Assembly: GCF_943181415.1 (NCBI RefSeq)
Contig: NZ_CALPBZ010000001.1
Location: 682,001 to 746,000 of the forward strand
Reading direction: 5' to 3'
DNA: 64,000 bases
Source of the DNA: Microbacterium sp. Marseille-Q6648
Lineage (GTDB): Bacteria > Actinomycetota > Actinomycetes > Actinomycetales > Microbacteriaceae
The notes beneath the pieces are model-generated. The model saw only the letters and a program-made list of their open reading frames with translations, was not told where the DNA came from and made no database searches. Below, piece by piece: positions 45,898 to 54,799 of the stretch. Each line of letters begins with the position of its first letter. The first letter of the stretch is position 1. A program made the position numbers and the translations under genes.

Positions 45898-46377
45898 GTG
45901 CCCCGCCCTGCTCGCCTGCCCGTCCTGGTCGTCGTCGCAGCGCTCACGGCCGGTTTGGCCTCGTGCAGCTCCAGCGTCGCGATGGAGCCGGCTGATGCCG
46001 CCGACGACCCCGCGTGCGCGGACGTGACCGTCCGCCTCCCCGCCGACGTCGACGGGCAGCCCCGCCGCTGGACCGACGCTCAGGCGACCGGCGCATGGGG
46101 GGACCCCGCCGCAGTCCTGCTGACGTGCGGCATCGCCCCGCCCGGCCCGACGACCGACCGGTGCATCACCATCGGCGGCGTGGACTGGCTCGTCGACGAG
46201 TCCGAGTCCCCCCGCTTCCGGCTGACGACCTACGGCCGGACCCCCGCCGTCGAGGTGTACCTCGACAACGAGGTCGTCTCGCCCAACGAGGTGCTCGACG
46301 CCGTCAGCATCGCGGTGGGCACCCTGCCGCAGACCGGTGCCTGCACCGATCCCGAGGGGCTCGAGCCCGACGCCTAG
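45898..46377 (+). CDS. DUF3515 lipoprotein
   Basis: A 159-aa predicted lipoprotein. A Leu-rich signal (MPRPARLPVLVVVAALTAG) ends in a lipobox LASC, so the Cys at about residue 23 would be lipidated. The mature part matches DUF3515 (VRLPADVDGQPRRWTDAQAT, CGIAPPGPTTDRC, VDWLVDESESPRFRLTTYG). GTG start. Function unknown. Its stop overlaps the ddl stop on the opposite strand by 4 nt. Confidence 0.85.
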   Translation: MPRPARLPVLVVVAALTAGLASCSSSVAMEPADAADDPACADVTVRLPADVDGQPRRWTDAQATGAWGDPAAVLLTCGIAPPGPTTDRCITIGGVDWLVDESESPRFRLTTYGRTPAVEVYLDNEVVSPNEVLDAVSIAVGTLPQTGACTDPEGLEPDA

Positions 46378-47465
46378 GCGGCCGCGCGCTCGAGTGCGGT
46401 GTCGATGAGGTCCGAGATGAGCTCGGGGTAGGTCATGCCGGATGCGATCCAGCAGGTCGGGAACATCGAGATGGGCGTGAAGCCCGGCATGGTGTTGACC
46501 TCGTTGACGTAGAACTGCGTACCGGTGAAGAAGAAGTCCACGCGCGCGAGCCCTTCGCCGCCGACGGCCTCGAAGGCTCGCGCGGCGATCCGCTGCATCT
46601 CGGCCAGCTCGCCGTCGTGCAGGTTCGCGGGGCACACGAGATCGATGCCGGGCGCGCCGAGGTACTTGGCCTCGAAGTCGTAGAAGTCCCGGCCCGAGAT
46701 GACGATCTCGCCGGCGACGCTGACGCGCGGATGCCGCCCGCCACGCCCTTGCAGCACGCCGCACTCGAGCTCTCGACCCGTGATCGACTCCTCGATGAGG
46801 ACGGTCCCGTCCTCGTCGAAGGCCGTGTCGAGCGCCGCTTCGAGCTCGGACCACTCCGTGACCTTCGAGACGCCGACGCTGGAGCCGGCGCGCGCGGGCT
46901 TGACGAACACCGGGAGGCCGAGGGAGCGCACGCGGCCCTCCCAGAGCGCACGGTCCCGATCCCGGGCCGCCCGCGTCAGGGTCACCCAGGGGACGACCGG
47001 CACGCCGGCGGCCTTGAGGATGCTCTTGGTGGTGTGCTTGTCCATCCCGATCGCCGACATCAGGACCCCGGCACCGGCGTACGGGATGTCGAGGAGTTCG
47101 AGGAGGCCCTGGATCGTGCCGTCTTCGCCGAAACGCCCGTGGAGGATGGGGAGCACCACGTCGACCTCACCGAGGGACCGCTCTCCGGTCCCGTCCACGA
47201 CGGTCAGCTCGCGGGAGCGTGCGGAATCCGGCCAGCGCACGCGAGTGCCGTTGTCGACGACCTCGGGAAGACGTTCGGGGTCGAGCGCGAACTTGTCGGG
47301 ATCGTCGTCTTCGAGGACGTACGCGCCGTCGCGGGTGATGCCGATCGGGATCACCCGGAAGCGCTCACGGTCGATCGCCCGAAGGACCCCTCCCGCCGTT
47401 GCGGAACTGATCGAGTGCTCGCTGGAGCGACCGCCAAAGAGCACCGCCACCGCCGGCCTGTCCAT
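46374..47465 (-). CDS. ddl: D-alanine-D-alanine ligase
   Basis: A 363-aa ATP-grasp ligase making the D-Ala-D-Ala end of peptidoglycan precursors. Motifs: VLFGGRSSEHSISSATA, PILHGRFGEDGTIQGLLEL, FVKPARAGSSVGVSKV and FYVNEVNTMPGFTPIS. The ATG at 47465 is secured by the conserved N-terminus and a GGGGGAGAGG ribosome site, even though it lies 101 nt inside the 3' end of gpsA. Confidence 0.95.
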   Translation of the reverse strand: MDRPAVAVLFGGRSSEHSISSATAGGVLRAIDRERFRVIPIGITRDGAYVLEDDDPDKFALDPERLPEVVDNGTRVRWPDSARSRELTVVDGTGERSLGEVDVVLPILHGRFGEDGTIQGLLELLDIPYAGAGVLMSAIGMDKHTTKSILKAAGVPVVPWVTLTRAARDRDRALWEGRVRSLGLPVFVKPARAGSSVGVSKVTEWSELEAALDTAFDEDGTVLIEESITGRELECGVLQGRGGRHPRVSVAGEIVISGRDFYDFEAKYLGAPGIDLVCPANLHDGELAEMQRIAARAFEAVGGEGLARVDFFFTGTQFYVNEVNTMPGFTPISMFPTCWIASGMTYPELISDLIDTALERAAA

Positions 47466-48516
47466 TCTGCGTCCTCTCCCCCTGGGGGGTGTCGTCGTCT
47501 GTCGTGAGGTGCGGTGCGATGTCCCGAGGGTCCATCGTGCCGTCCAGCACCATCTTCACCTGCTCCACGATCGGCATCTCCACACCGACCTCGCGGGCCA
47601 GCTGCAGGACGGGCGCGACCGACGCGAGTCCTTCCGCCGTCTGCTGCATCTGCTTCACGACGTCATGGAAGTCGTAGCCCTGACCCAGCAGACGCCCCGC
47701 GGTGTTGTTGCGGCTGAGCGGCGACTGGCACGTGGCGATCAGATCGCCGAGTCCGGCCAGGCCCTGCAGCGTCTCGGGGTGAGCGCCCTGCGCCACCGCG
47801 AAGTCGGTCATCTCGACCAGCCCGCGCGTGATGATGGAGGCCTTCGTGTTCTCGCCGTACCCCACCCCGTCCACGATGCCGATGGCCACGGCGATGAGGT
47901 TCTTCAGCACGCCGCCGAACTCGGTGCCGATGACGTCGGTGTTGACGAACGAGCGGAAGTAGCGGTTGCGCGCCCGTCGTGCGACGGCGTCAGCGGTCTC
48001 CTGGCTCGTCGAGGAGATCACCGCCGCGGTCGGCTGCTCCCGGGCGATCTCTAGGGCGAGATTGGGGCCCGAGGCGACGGCGATGCGTGATGGGTCGCAG
48101 TGCAGCTCCTGCTCTATCACCTGGCTCATGCGCAGCCCCGTGCGGCGCTCGACGCCTTTCATGAGCGAGACGATGGGCGCGTCGGAGTCGGCGACCAGGG
48201 CGCGGACGGCCTTGAGGTTCTCGCGCAGCGCCTGGCTGGGCACCGACAGGTAGACCTGCTCGGCACCCGCGAGCGCCTCCGCGAGGTGATGGCTCGCCGA
48301 CATCTCGCGCGGCAGATTGATGCCGGGCAGATATCCGCTGTTGCGCTTGGCCTCGTTGATCTCGTGCGCGAGCTCGGGCCGGCGCGCCCACATCGTGACG
48401 TTCGCCCCGCCGTCGGCGAGGATCTTGCCGAAGGTCGTCCCCCAGCTGCCCGCTCCGATCACGGCGACGCGAGGACGGGCCGCCTCCGACCGCTGCGCTT
48501 CGGATCTACGACTCAA
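47365..48516 (-). CDS. gpsA: Glycerol-3-phosphate dehydrogenase [NAD(P)+]
   Basis: A 383-aa enzyme reducing dihydroxyacetone phosphate for phospholipid synthesis. NAD site VAVIGAGSWGTTFGKILADG, then SVPSQALRENL, KGVERRTGLRMSQV, FGGVLKNLIAVAIGIVDGVG and SRNNTAGRLLGQG. No ATG or GTG precedes the NAD site in a usable place, so the TTG at 48516 is chosen, overlapping plsC by 11 nt. The last ~45 residues (from TTDDDTPQGERTQNG on) are not conserved and run 101 nt into ddl. Confidence 0.92.
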   Translation of the reverse strand: MSRRSEAQRSEAARPRVAVIGAGSWGTTFGKILADGGANVTMWARRPELAHEINEAKRNSGYLPGINLPREMSASHHLAEALAGAEQVYLSVPSQALRENLKAVRALVADSDAPIVSLMKGVERRTGLRMSQVIEQELHCDPSRIAVASGPNLALEIAREQPTAAVISSTSQETADAVARRARNRYFRSFVNTDVIGTEFGGVLKNLIAVAIGIVDGVGYGENTKASIITRGLVEMTDFAVAQGAHPETLQGLAGLGDLIATCQSPLSRNNTAGRLLGQGYDFHDVVKQMQQTAEGLASVAPVLQLAREVGVEMPIVEQVKMVLDGTMDPRDIAPHLTTDDDTPQGERTQNGQAGGGGALWRSLQRALDQFRNGGRGPSGDRP

Positions 48517-49276
48517 GGCGACCGGTCTCCCTCTGTCCGTGGTCGGACGGATTCCACCGTGCGGGGGGCGCGGGCGTACCGCGCAGATGCGACAGCAGCC
48601 CGGCGATGTCGGCCATGACGACATCCGTCGCGGCCACCAGCTGCGCGCTCTGGGTCGGCTCGCTTGTGAATCGGCCGAGGTCCACGGGATCCCCGAAGAC
48701 CACCTTGACCGGGCGCCGCAGCGGCCACAGCCGCAGCTTGCCGTACCGGGGAAGGATCTGCTGCGCACCCCAGTGAGCCATCGGGATCACCGGGATGCCT
48801 CCGGCCAGCGCCAGGCGAACGGCGCCGGTCTTCCCCCGCATGGGCCACAGGTCGGGCTCGCGCGTGAGGGACCCCTCCGGATAGACGATCACACCGCGGC
48901 CGTCGGCCACGAGGGCGCGTGAGAGCTCGAGAGTCTGCCGTGCCGAGGACGCCGACGACGACCGTGCCACCGGCACCATCCCGGTGCCGCGGAGGATCCA
49001 CCCGAGGACCGGTACGCGGAACAGGCTCTCCTTCGCCATGAACCGGGGCGCGCGGCCCGCCTTCCATACGGCCAGCGCCACCACGAGGGGGTCGGCTTCG
49101 GAGTAGTGGTTCGGGGCGAGGACGTAGGCGCCTTCGCGAGGGAGCTTGTCCGCCCCTTCGATCTCGAGCTTGAACAGCAGCGAGATGAGCGGGGCGACGA
49201 CGGCGGCGACCGGCCAGAAGAAGCTCGGACGGCTCTTCTCACGGGACGCCCGCGGCATGCGGGACGCGGTGCCCAC
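48506..49276 (-). CDS. plsC: 1-acyl-sn-glycerol-3-phosphate acyltransferase
   Basis: A 256-aa membrane-associated acyltransferase making phosphatidic acid. N-terminal hydrophobic segment (FFWPVAAVVAPLISLLF), catalytic NHYSEADPL (N-H-x4-D), glycerol-phosphate site VYPEGSLTREPD, and IPVIPMAHWGAQQILP. GTG start at 49276, with an ATG six codons in as an alternative. 3 nt after murA and overlapping gpsA, so the three form one operon with ddl. Confidence 0.93.
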   Translation of the reverse strand: MGTASRMPRASREKSRPSFFWPVAAVVAPLISLLFKLEIEGADKLPREGAYVLAPNHYSEADPLVVALAVWKAGRAPRFMAKESLFRVPVLGWILRGTGMVPVARSSSASSARQTLELSRALVADGRGVIVYPEGSLTREPDLWPMRGKTGAVRLALAGGIPVIPMAHWGAQQILPRYGKLRLWPLRRPVKVVFGDPVDLGRFTSEPTQSAQLVAATDVVMADIAGLLSHLRGTPAPPARWNPSDHGQRETGRLES

Positions 49277-49279
49277 GCG

Positions 49280-50650
49280 TCAGCCGATGACGTCGAAGTC
49301 GGCGCCGAGCGCGGCGAGCTTGGTGAAGAACTTCTCGTACCCGCGCCGGATGATGCCGACGTTGCGCACGATCGACTCCCCCTCGGCCGCCAGCGCGGCG
49401 ATGACGTAGCTGTACCCGCCGCGGAGGTCGGGCACCTCGACGTCCGCGCCGTGGAGCGGGGTGGGTCCGTTGATCACGGCCGCCTGCTCCAGTGCCCGTC
49501 GGGGGACCCTGCGGTCGGTGCTGGCGATGCCGTCGGGGTGCACGACGATGTCGGCACCCATCTGCACGAGCGCCTCGGTGAAGCCCAGGCGGTTCTCGTA
49601 CACCGTCTCGTGGACGATCGAGCGCCCCTCGGCCTGGGTGAGGGCGACGATGAGCGGCTGCTGCCAGTCGGTCATGAAGCCGGGGTGCACGTCCGTCTCG
49701 ACGACCACGGGCTTGAGCGCGCCGTCCCTGCGGAACTGGATGCCGTCCTCGCGAACGTCGAACCAGCCGCCCGCCTTGCGGAAGACGTTGAGGAACGTGA
49801 GCATCTCCTGCTGGCGGGCGCCGCCGACGAAGATGTCGCCGTCGGTGGCGAGGGCGGCGCAGGCCCACGAGGCCGCCTCGTTCCGGTCGAAGATGCAGCG
49901 GTGGTCGTAGCCACGGAGGGTGTCGACCCCCTCGATGAGGATGACGCGGTTCGGCTCGTAGGAGATGATCGCGCCCATCTTCTGCAGCACCGCGATCAGG
50001 TCCATGATCTCGGGCTCGATGGCGGCGTTGCGCAGCTCGGTCACCCCGCGCGCCTTCACGGCGGTCAGCAGCACCTGCTCGGTGGCGCCCACGCTCGGGT
50101 ACGGCAGCTCGATCTTCGCGCCGGTGAGGCCGTCCGGAGCCGTGATGCGGATGCCCTCGTAGCTCTTGTCCACGATCGCACCGAACGCGCGGAGCGCGTC
50201 CATGTGGAAGTTGATCGGGCGGTCGCCGATGCGGCATCCGCCGAGGTCGGGGATGAGTGCTTCGCCGAGGAGATGCAGCAGCGGCCCGCAGAAGAGGATC
50301 GGGATGCGCGATGCACCGGCGTGCGCGTCGATCTCCTCGAAGTGCGCCGAGACGGCGCCGCTCGGGTCGAACACCATGCTGCCGGGCTCGTCGCCGTCGG
50401 TGACGACGACGCCGTGAACCTCGAGAAGGGAGCGCACGACCTGCACATCGCTGATGTCGGGAACGTCCCGCAGCGTGCTGGAGGTTTCGCCGAGGAGCGC
50501 GGCGACCATGGCCTTGGTCGCGAGATTCTTCGCACCCTTGACCTCGACGCGGCCGGTGAGGGGTCGCCCTCCTCGGATCCGAAGCGTCTCGCCGGACACT
50601 TCCCTCTCCTCCGCCGTGGCGGCGTCGTCAACGCTGAGAAGCGACTTCAT
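49280..50650 (-). CDS. murA: UDP-N-acetylglucosamine 1-carboxyvinyltransferase
   Basis: A 456-aa enzyme of the first committed peptidoglycan step. GRVEVKGAKNLATKAMVAAL at the start of the fold, catalytic Cys in GGCRIGDRPIN (fosfomycin target), ELPYPSVGATEQVLLTAVKA, and VPDLRGGYSYVIAALAAEG. ATG at 50650 adds ~25 residues before the conserved fold. Confidence 0.94.
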   Translation of the reverse strand: MKSLLSVDDAATAEEREVSGETLRIRGGRPLTGRVEVKGAKNLATKAMVAALLGETSSTLRDVPDISDVQVVRSLLEVHGVVVTDGDEPGSMVFDPSGAVSAHFEEIDAHAGASRIPILFCGPLLHLLGEALIPDLGGCRIGDRPINFHMDALRAFGAIVDKSYEGIRITAPDGLTGAKIELPYPSVGATEQVLLTAVKARGVTELRNAAIEPEIMDLIAVLQKMGAIISYEPNRVILIEGVDTLRGYDHRCIFDRNEAASWACAALATDGDIFVGGARQQEMLTFLNVFRKAGGWFDVREDGIQFRRDGALKPVVVETDVHPGFMTDWQQPLIVALTQAEGRSIVHETVYENRLGFTEALVQMGADIVVHPDGIASTDRRVPRRALEQAAVINGPTPLHGADVEVPDLRGGYSYVIAALAAEGESIVRNVGIIRRGYEKFFTKLAALGADFDVIG

Positions 50651-50724
50651 CCGGTGGACCTCACTTGTGTCATCGAGGGTGGCTTGGGGGTGCGGGGTGA
50701 CCGTGGTGCGGTCTGGCACCTGGC

Positions 50725-51321
50725 TTAGCGGACGGGGAGCGTCCTGGGCCGCCATGCCTCGCGGCGAGCCTCGAACTGCGCGATCTCGTCTTCGTTGCGC
50801 AGCGTGAGCCCGATGTCGTCGAGCCCTTCGAGAAGCCGCCACCTAGTGTAATCGTCGATCTCGAAGCCGACCTGGACGTCGCCCGCACGGGCGGTTCGGG
50901 CTTCCAGGTCGACCGTCATCCGGATGCCGGGATCAGCGTCGATCGCGGACCAGATGCGCTCCAGATCCTCCTCGGAGATGACGCCGGTGACAAGTCCCTG
51001 CTTACCGGCGTTGCCGCGGAAGATGTCGGCGAACTTCGGGCTGAGCACGACGGAGAAGCCGAAGTCGCGCAGCGCCCACACCGCGTGCTCGCGGCTGGAG
51101 CCGGTGCCGAAGTCCGCGCCGGCCACGAGGATGCTGGCGCCGGCGAACGCGGGCTGGTTCAGGACGAACTCGGGGTCCTGGCGCCAGTTGGCGAAGAGGG
51201 CGTCTTCGAAGCCCGTCTTGGTCACGCGCTTCAGGTAGACGGCGGGGATGATCTGGTCGGTGTCGACCGCCGAGCGCTTCAGCGGTGCGACGACACCGGT
51301 GTGCGTGGTGAACTTCTCCAT
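50725..51321 (-). CDS. leuD: 3-isopropylmalate dehydratase, small subunit
   Basis: A 198-aa swivel domain of isopropylmalate isomerase. [40 protein letters not shown] and [18 protein letters not shown]-like block (here [19 protein letters not shown]). Starts 1 nt after leuC; the two make the heterodimer of leucine synthesis. Confidence 0.95.
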   Translation of the reverse strand: MEKFTTHTGVVAPLKRSAVDTDQIIPAVYLKRVTKTGFEDALFANWRQDPEFVLNQPAFAGASILVAGADFGTGSSREHAVWALRDFGFSVVLSPKFADIFRGNAGKQGLVTGVISEEDLERIWSAIDADPGIRMTVDLEARTARAGDVQVGFEIDDYTRWRLLEGLDDIGLTLRNEDEIAQFEARREAWRPRTLPVR

Positions 51322-51322
51322 G

Positions 51323-52783
51323 TCAGACCTCCACTCCGGTCGGCGCCGGCAGATCCGCGGGACTCGACAGCGTGCCGCGGACCGCGGTGGCGGCCGCCAC
51401 CAGCGGAGACACCAGGTGGGTGCGTCCGCCTTTGCCCTGCCGCCCCTCGAAGTTGCGGTTCGACGTCGATGCGCAGCGCTCCCCCGGCGCGAGCTGGTCG
51501 GGGTTCATGCCCAAACACATCGAGCAGCCGGCGAAGCGCCACTCGGCACCGAAGTCCGTGAAGACCTTGTCGAGCCCCTCGGCCTCGGCTTCCAGACGGA
51601 CCCGCGCCGATCCGGGAACGACCATCACCCGCACGCCGTCGGCCTTCTTGCGTCCCTTGATCACCGACGCGAAGGCGCGGAGATCCTCGATGCGGGAGTT
51701 GGTGCACGAGCCCATGAAGACCGCGTCGACCGGAATGTCCTTCATGGGCGTTCCCGCCCGCAGATCCATGTACTCGAGCGCGCGTTCGGCCGCTGCCCGC
51801 TCATTCGGGTCGGTGATCGCAGCCGGGTCGGGAACGGAGTCGCTGAGCGACACGCCCTGCCCGGGGTTGGTGCCCCACGTCACGAAGGGCTCGAGCTCGT
51901 CGGCGTCGAGGTACACCTCGGCGTCGTACACGGCGCCCTCGTCGGACGGGAGGGTCCGCCAGTACGCGACCGCGTCCTCCCAGTCCTGCCCCTCGGGCGC
52001 GTGCGGCCGGCCCTTCAGGTAGGCGAAGGTGGTCTCGTCCGGAGCCACCATGCCCGCTCGCGCGCCGGCCTCGATCGACATGTTGCAGATCGTCATGCGA
52101 CCCTCCATCGACAGCCCGCGGATGGCGCTGCCGCGGAACTCCAGGACGTAGCCCTGGCCGCCGTTCGTGCCGATCTTGGCGATCACGGCGAGGATGATGT
52201 CCTTCGCGGTGACGCCGGGACGGAGCGCGCCCTCGACGGTGATGGCCATCGTCTTGAAGGGCTTGAGCGGCAGCGTCTGCGTGGCCAGCACATGCTCGAC
52301 CTCGCTGGTGCCGATTCCGAACGCCATCGCGCCGAAAGCACCGTGCGTCGAGGTGTGGGAGTCGCCGCAGACGACGGTGATGCCCGGCATCGTGAGTCCG
52401 AGCTGCGGACCCACGACGTGGACGATCCCCTGCTCCTTGTCGCCGAGGGAGTGCAGCCGCACACCGAACTCCGCGGCGTTGCGCCGCAGCGTGTCGATCT
52501 GCGTACGACTGGTCAGATCGGCGATCGGCTTGTCGATGTCGAGGGTCGGGGTGTTGTGGTCCTCGGTGGCGATGGTGAGGTCGAGGCGGCGGACCGGGCG
52601 GCCCTCGGCGCGGAGGCCGTCGAAGGCCTGGGGGCTGGTGACCTCGTGCACGAGGTGCAGATCGATGTAGATCAGGTCGGGCTGCCCGCCCTCGCCCTTG
52701 ACGACGAGGTGGTCGTCCCAGACCTTCTCGGCCAGGGTGCGAGGGTGATCGGGGATCGCTCGCGCGTCGGGTGTGATGCTCAT
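51323..52783 (-). CDS. leuC: 3-isopropylmalate dehydratase, large subunit
   Basis: A 486-aa aconitase-family subunit. [4Fe-4S] ligands in [15 protein letters not shown] and [15 protein letters not shown]; also [13 protein letters not shown] and [23 protein letters not shown] at 52783 with GAGGAG upstream. Preceded by a leucine leader peptide and mutually exclusive hairpins, so expression is probably controlled by leucyl-tRNA supply. Confidence 0.95.
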   Translation of the reverse strand: MSITPDARAIPDHPRTLAEKVWDDHLVVKGEGGQPDLIYIDLHLVHEVTSPQAFDGLRAEGRPVRRLDLTIATEDHNTPTLDIDKPIADLTSRTQIDTLRRNAAEFGVRLHSLGDKEQGIVHVVGPQLGLTMPGITVVCGDSHTSTHGAFGAMAFGIGTSEVEHVLATQTLPLKPFKTMAITVEGALRPGVTAKDIILAVIAKIGTNGGQGYVLEFRGSAIRGLSMEGRMTICNMSIEAGARAGMVAPDETTFAYLKGRPHAPEGQDWEDAVAYWRTLPSDEGAVYDAEVYLDADELEPFVTWGTNPGQGVSLSDSVPDPAAITDPNERAAAERALEYMDLRAGTPMKDIPVDAVFMGSCTNSRIEDLRAFASVIKGRKKADGVRVMVVPGSARVRLEAEAEGLDKVFTDFGAEWRFAGCSMCLGMNPDQLAPGERCASTSNRNFEGRQGKGGRTHLVSPLVAAATAVRGTLSSPADLPAPTGVEV

Positions 52784-52807
52784 GTCAGTCGTTCTCCTCG
52801 GATGGAG

Positions 52808-52894
52808 ACCCTCTCGACGGGAGGGTGCCCAGAAGTGGTGGGCCCGCGACGAACTCCGCGACGAGTGAGGCCTGGGAACTAGGACTCGTCGCGG
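52808..52894 (-). promoter_or_regulatory. leuC attenuator-like region
   Basis: An 11-bp perfect hairpin pairs 52884-52894 (inside the leader peptide codons and stop) with 52856-52866. A second copy of CCGCGACGA at 52844-52852 can compete for the same partner, giving alternative structures. Further hairpins at 52827-52843 (GCCCA/TGGGC) and 52808-52826 (ACCCTC/GAGGGT) precede the leuC ribosome site. Confidence 0.6.
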
Positions 52895-52920
52895 CCGCTA
52901 AGGAGGAGAGCGTTCCGCAC
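52879..52920 (-). CDS. leuL: Leucine leader peptide (leuL)
   Basis: A 13-codon [16 protein letters not shown], starting GTG at 52920 and stopping TAG at 52881-52879. Three consecutive Leu codons (CTC CTC CTT) are the hallmark of a leucine attenuation peptide. The -10-like TAACCT ends 7 nt before the GTG, so the mRNA would be leaderless, a common start mode in actinobacteria. It precedes leuC by 95 nt. Confidence 0.75.
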   Translation of the reverse strand: MRNALLLSGRDES

Positions 52921-52927
52921 GCGGGCT

Positions 52928-52933
52928 AGGTTA
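52928..52933 (-). promoter_or_regulatory. -10 element of the leuCD transcript
   Basis: TAACCT on the minus strand fits the actinobacterial TAnnnT. No good -35 is seen. It places the transcription start at or next to the GTG of the leader peptide. Confidence 0.5.
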
Positions 52934-52956
52934 CCACCGTCGACCGCGCGGTCCGC

Positions 52957-54090
52957 TCAGCGCTGATCGGGCGCGGGCGGCTGTTCGACGGTGGCGGGGG
53001 TGCCCTTCTCGTCGGCGACCGCGGCCGCGGCCTCCTCGGCGCGGGTGTGGCCCGAGCCGTCGGGCAGATCCTGCGGCCGCGGAGCGGCGGCACCGCCCGA
53101 GGAGACGGCCGTGGCCTCGCGACGGGAGGACAGCAGGCTCGCGCCGGTGGCGACGACCATGGCGGCGATGATGACCCCGAGCGAGACCCACGTGGAGATC
53201 TCCGGCGCCCACTCCACGTGCTCCCCGCCGTTGATGAACGGCAGCTCGTTGACGTGCAGGGCGTGGAAGAAGAGCTTCACACCGATGAAGGCGAGGATGA
53301 ACGCGATGCCGTAGTGCAGGTACTTCAGGCGATCGAGCAGGCCGCCGAGCAGGAAGTAGAGCTGACGCAGGCCCATGAGGGCGAACAGGTTCGCCGTGAA
53401 GACGATGAACGGGCTCTGGGTGATCCCGAAGATGGCCGGGATGGAGTCGATCGCGAAGACGAGATCGGTGAAGCCGATGGCGATGAAGACGAGGATCATC
53501 GGCGTCCACATCCGCTTGCCCGCGACGACCGTCCGCAGCTTGGAGCCGTCGTACTCGTCGCTGATGTCGATGAACCGGCGGAGGAAGCGCACGATGCCCG
53601 TTTCAGCGTGCGCATCGTCCTCGTGTTTGCCGGGGAAGGCCTGGCGCCACGCGGTGTAGATGAGGAACAGGCCGAAGAGGTAGAAGATCCAGCTGAAGTT
53701 CTCGATCAGCGTCGCGCCGAGCAGGATGAAGATGCCGCGCAGGACGAGGGCGATGATGATGCCCACCATGAGCACTTCCTGCTGGTAGCGACGCGGCACG
53801 GCGAACTGGCTCATCAGGAGCACGAACACGAAGAGGTTGTCGACCGAGAGGCTGTACTCGGTGAGCCATCCCGCGATGAACTCCCCCATCGCGTCGGGAC
53901 TGCGCGTCACCCACAGCATCACCACCGAGAACGCCAGCGCCAAGGTGACGTAGAAGACCACCCAGAGGGTCGCCTCCTTCATCGAGGGGATGTGCGGCCG
54001 CTTCAGGATCAGCAGCAGATCGGCGATGAGGATGACGCTCAGCACGACGAGCGCGCCGATCTGGAACCACAGGGGGATCTCGAAGCCCAT
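52957..54090 (-). CDS. terC: TerC/Alx-family membrane protein
   Basis: A 377-aa integral membrane protein with about nine hydrophobic segments. The TerC signature is visible in SLSVDNLFVFVLLMSQFAVP and again in FTDLVFAIDSIPAIFGITQS, each with the conserved Asp. Related proteins export manganese or affect tellurite tolerance. A hydrophilic C-terminal tail of ~65 residues is rich in Ala, Glu and Pro. ATG at 54090 is chosen; the longer frame upstream lacks similarity. Confidence 0.9.
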   Translation of the reverse strand: MGFEIPLWFQIGALVVLSVILIADLLLILKRPHIPSMKEATLWVVFYVTLALAFSVVMLWVTRSPDAMGEFIAGWLTEYSLSVDNLFVFVLLMSQFAVPRRYQQEVLMVGIIIALVLRGIFILLGATLIENFSWIFYLFGLFLIYTAWRQAFPGKHEDDAHAETGIVRFLRRFIDISDEYDGSKLRTVVAGKRMWTPMILVFIAIGFTDLVFAIDSIPAIFGITQSPFIVFTANLFALMGLRQLYFLLGGLLDRLKYLHYGIAFILAFIGVKLFFHALHVNELPFINGGEHVEWAPEISTWVSLGVIIAAMVVATGASLLSSRREATAVSSGGAAAPRPQDLPDGSGHTRAEEAAAAVADEKGTPATVEQPPAPDQR

Positions 54091-54244
54091 GGGAGCCTTT
54101 CGAACGGGGAGGGGAGAGATCCGAGGATACCGCGTGCACCGCCGCGGACCGACGTGAGACGGATGCCGCTGGGCGCACACTCTTGAGGTGAGAGACAATG
54201 AGCACACGACACCGCCGTGTGCGCGGTGACGAGCCGGGGACGGG

Positions 54245-54799
54245 ATGACCGACGACACGAGGGATGACGGCGAGCTGGTTGCCCTGGCCGCCGGAGGGAG
54301 CGAGCACGCCTTCCGTCAGCTCTACCGCGCCTACGTGCGGCCGGTCTACTGGATCGCCCACCGGCTCGTCGGCACGCCGGCGGACGCCGAGGACGTCACG
54401 CAGGAGACCTTCCTGGTGGCGTGGCGGAAGCTGCCCGATCTGGAGCTGGCCGGCGAATCGCTCCTGCCGTGGCTGGCGACGATCTGCCGGTTCCAGGCGG
54501 CCAACAGGGCCCGGCGCCAGAAGCGCGACCGGGAGCATACCTCCGCCGCGGCCGACGAGTCGCTCCCCGCGACCGTCGATGTGGAGCAGCAGGTCATCGA
54601 CGACGACCTCGTCGCCCGCATCCTGCACGAGGTGGCCGCGCTGAGTCCGCTTGATCGCGAGATCTTCCGCCTCTGCGCGGCGGAGGGCTACGGCTACCAG
54701 GCCGCCGCCGACCGCCTCGGCGTCGCGCACGGCGTCGTGCGCAATCGTCTCTCCCGGATCCGCACACGTCTGCGGACGAGCGTGAAGGAGAGCACATGA
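54245..54799 (+). CDS. ECF-type RNA polymerase sigma factor
   Basis: A 184-aa sigma factor with region 2 (AFRQLYRAYVRPVYWIAHRL, DAEDVTQETFLVAWRKL) and region 4 (LSPLDREIFRLCAAEGYGYQ, AADRLGVAHGVVRNRLSRIR). No sigma 1.1 or 3. ATG 54245 in a GGGGACGGG context. Translationally coupled (ATGA) to a DUF4349 membrane protein, which may be its anti-sigma partner. Its target promoters are unknown. Confidence 0.92.
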   Translation: MTDDTRDDGELVALAAGGSEHAFRQLYRAYVRPVYWIAHRLVGTPADAEDVTQETFLVAWRKLPDLELAGESLLPWLATICRFQAANRARRQKRDREHTSAAADESLPATVDVEQQVIDDDLVARILHEVAALSPLDREIFRLCAAEGYGYQAAADRLGVAHGVVRNRLSRIRTRLRTSVKEST

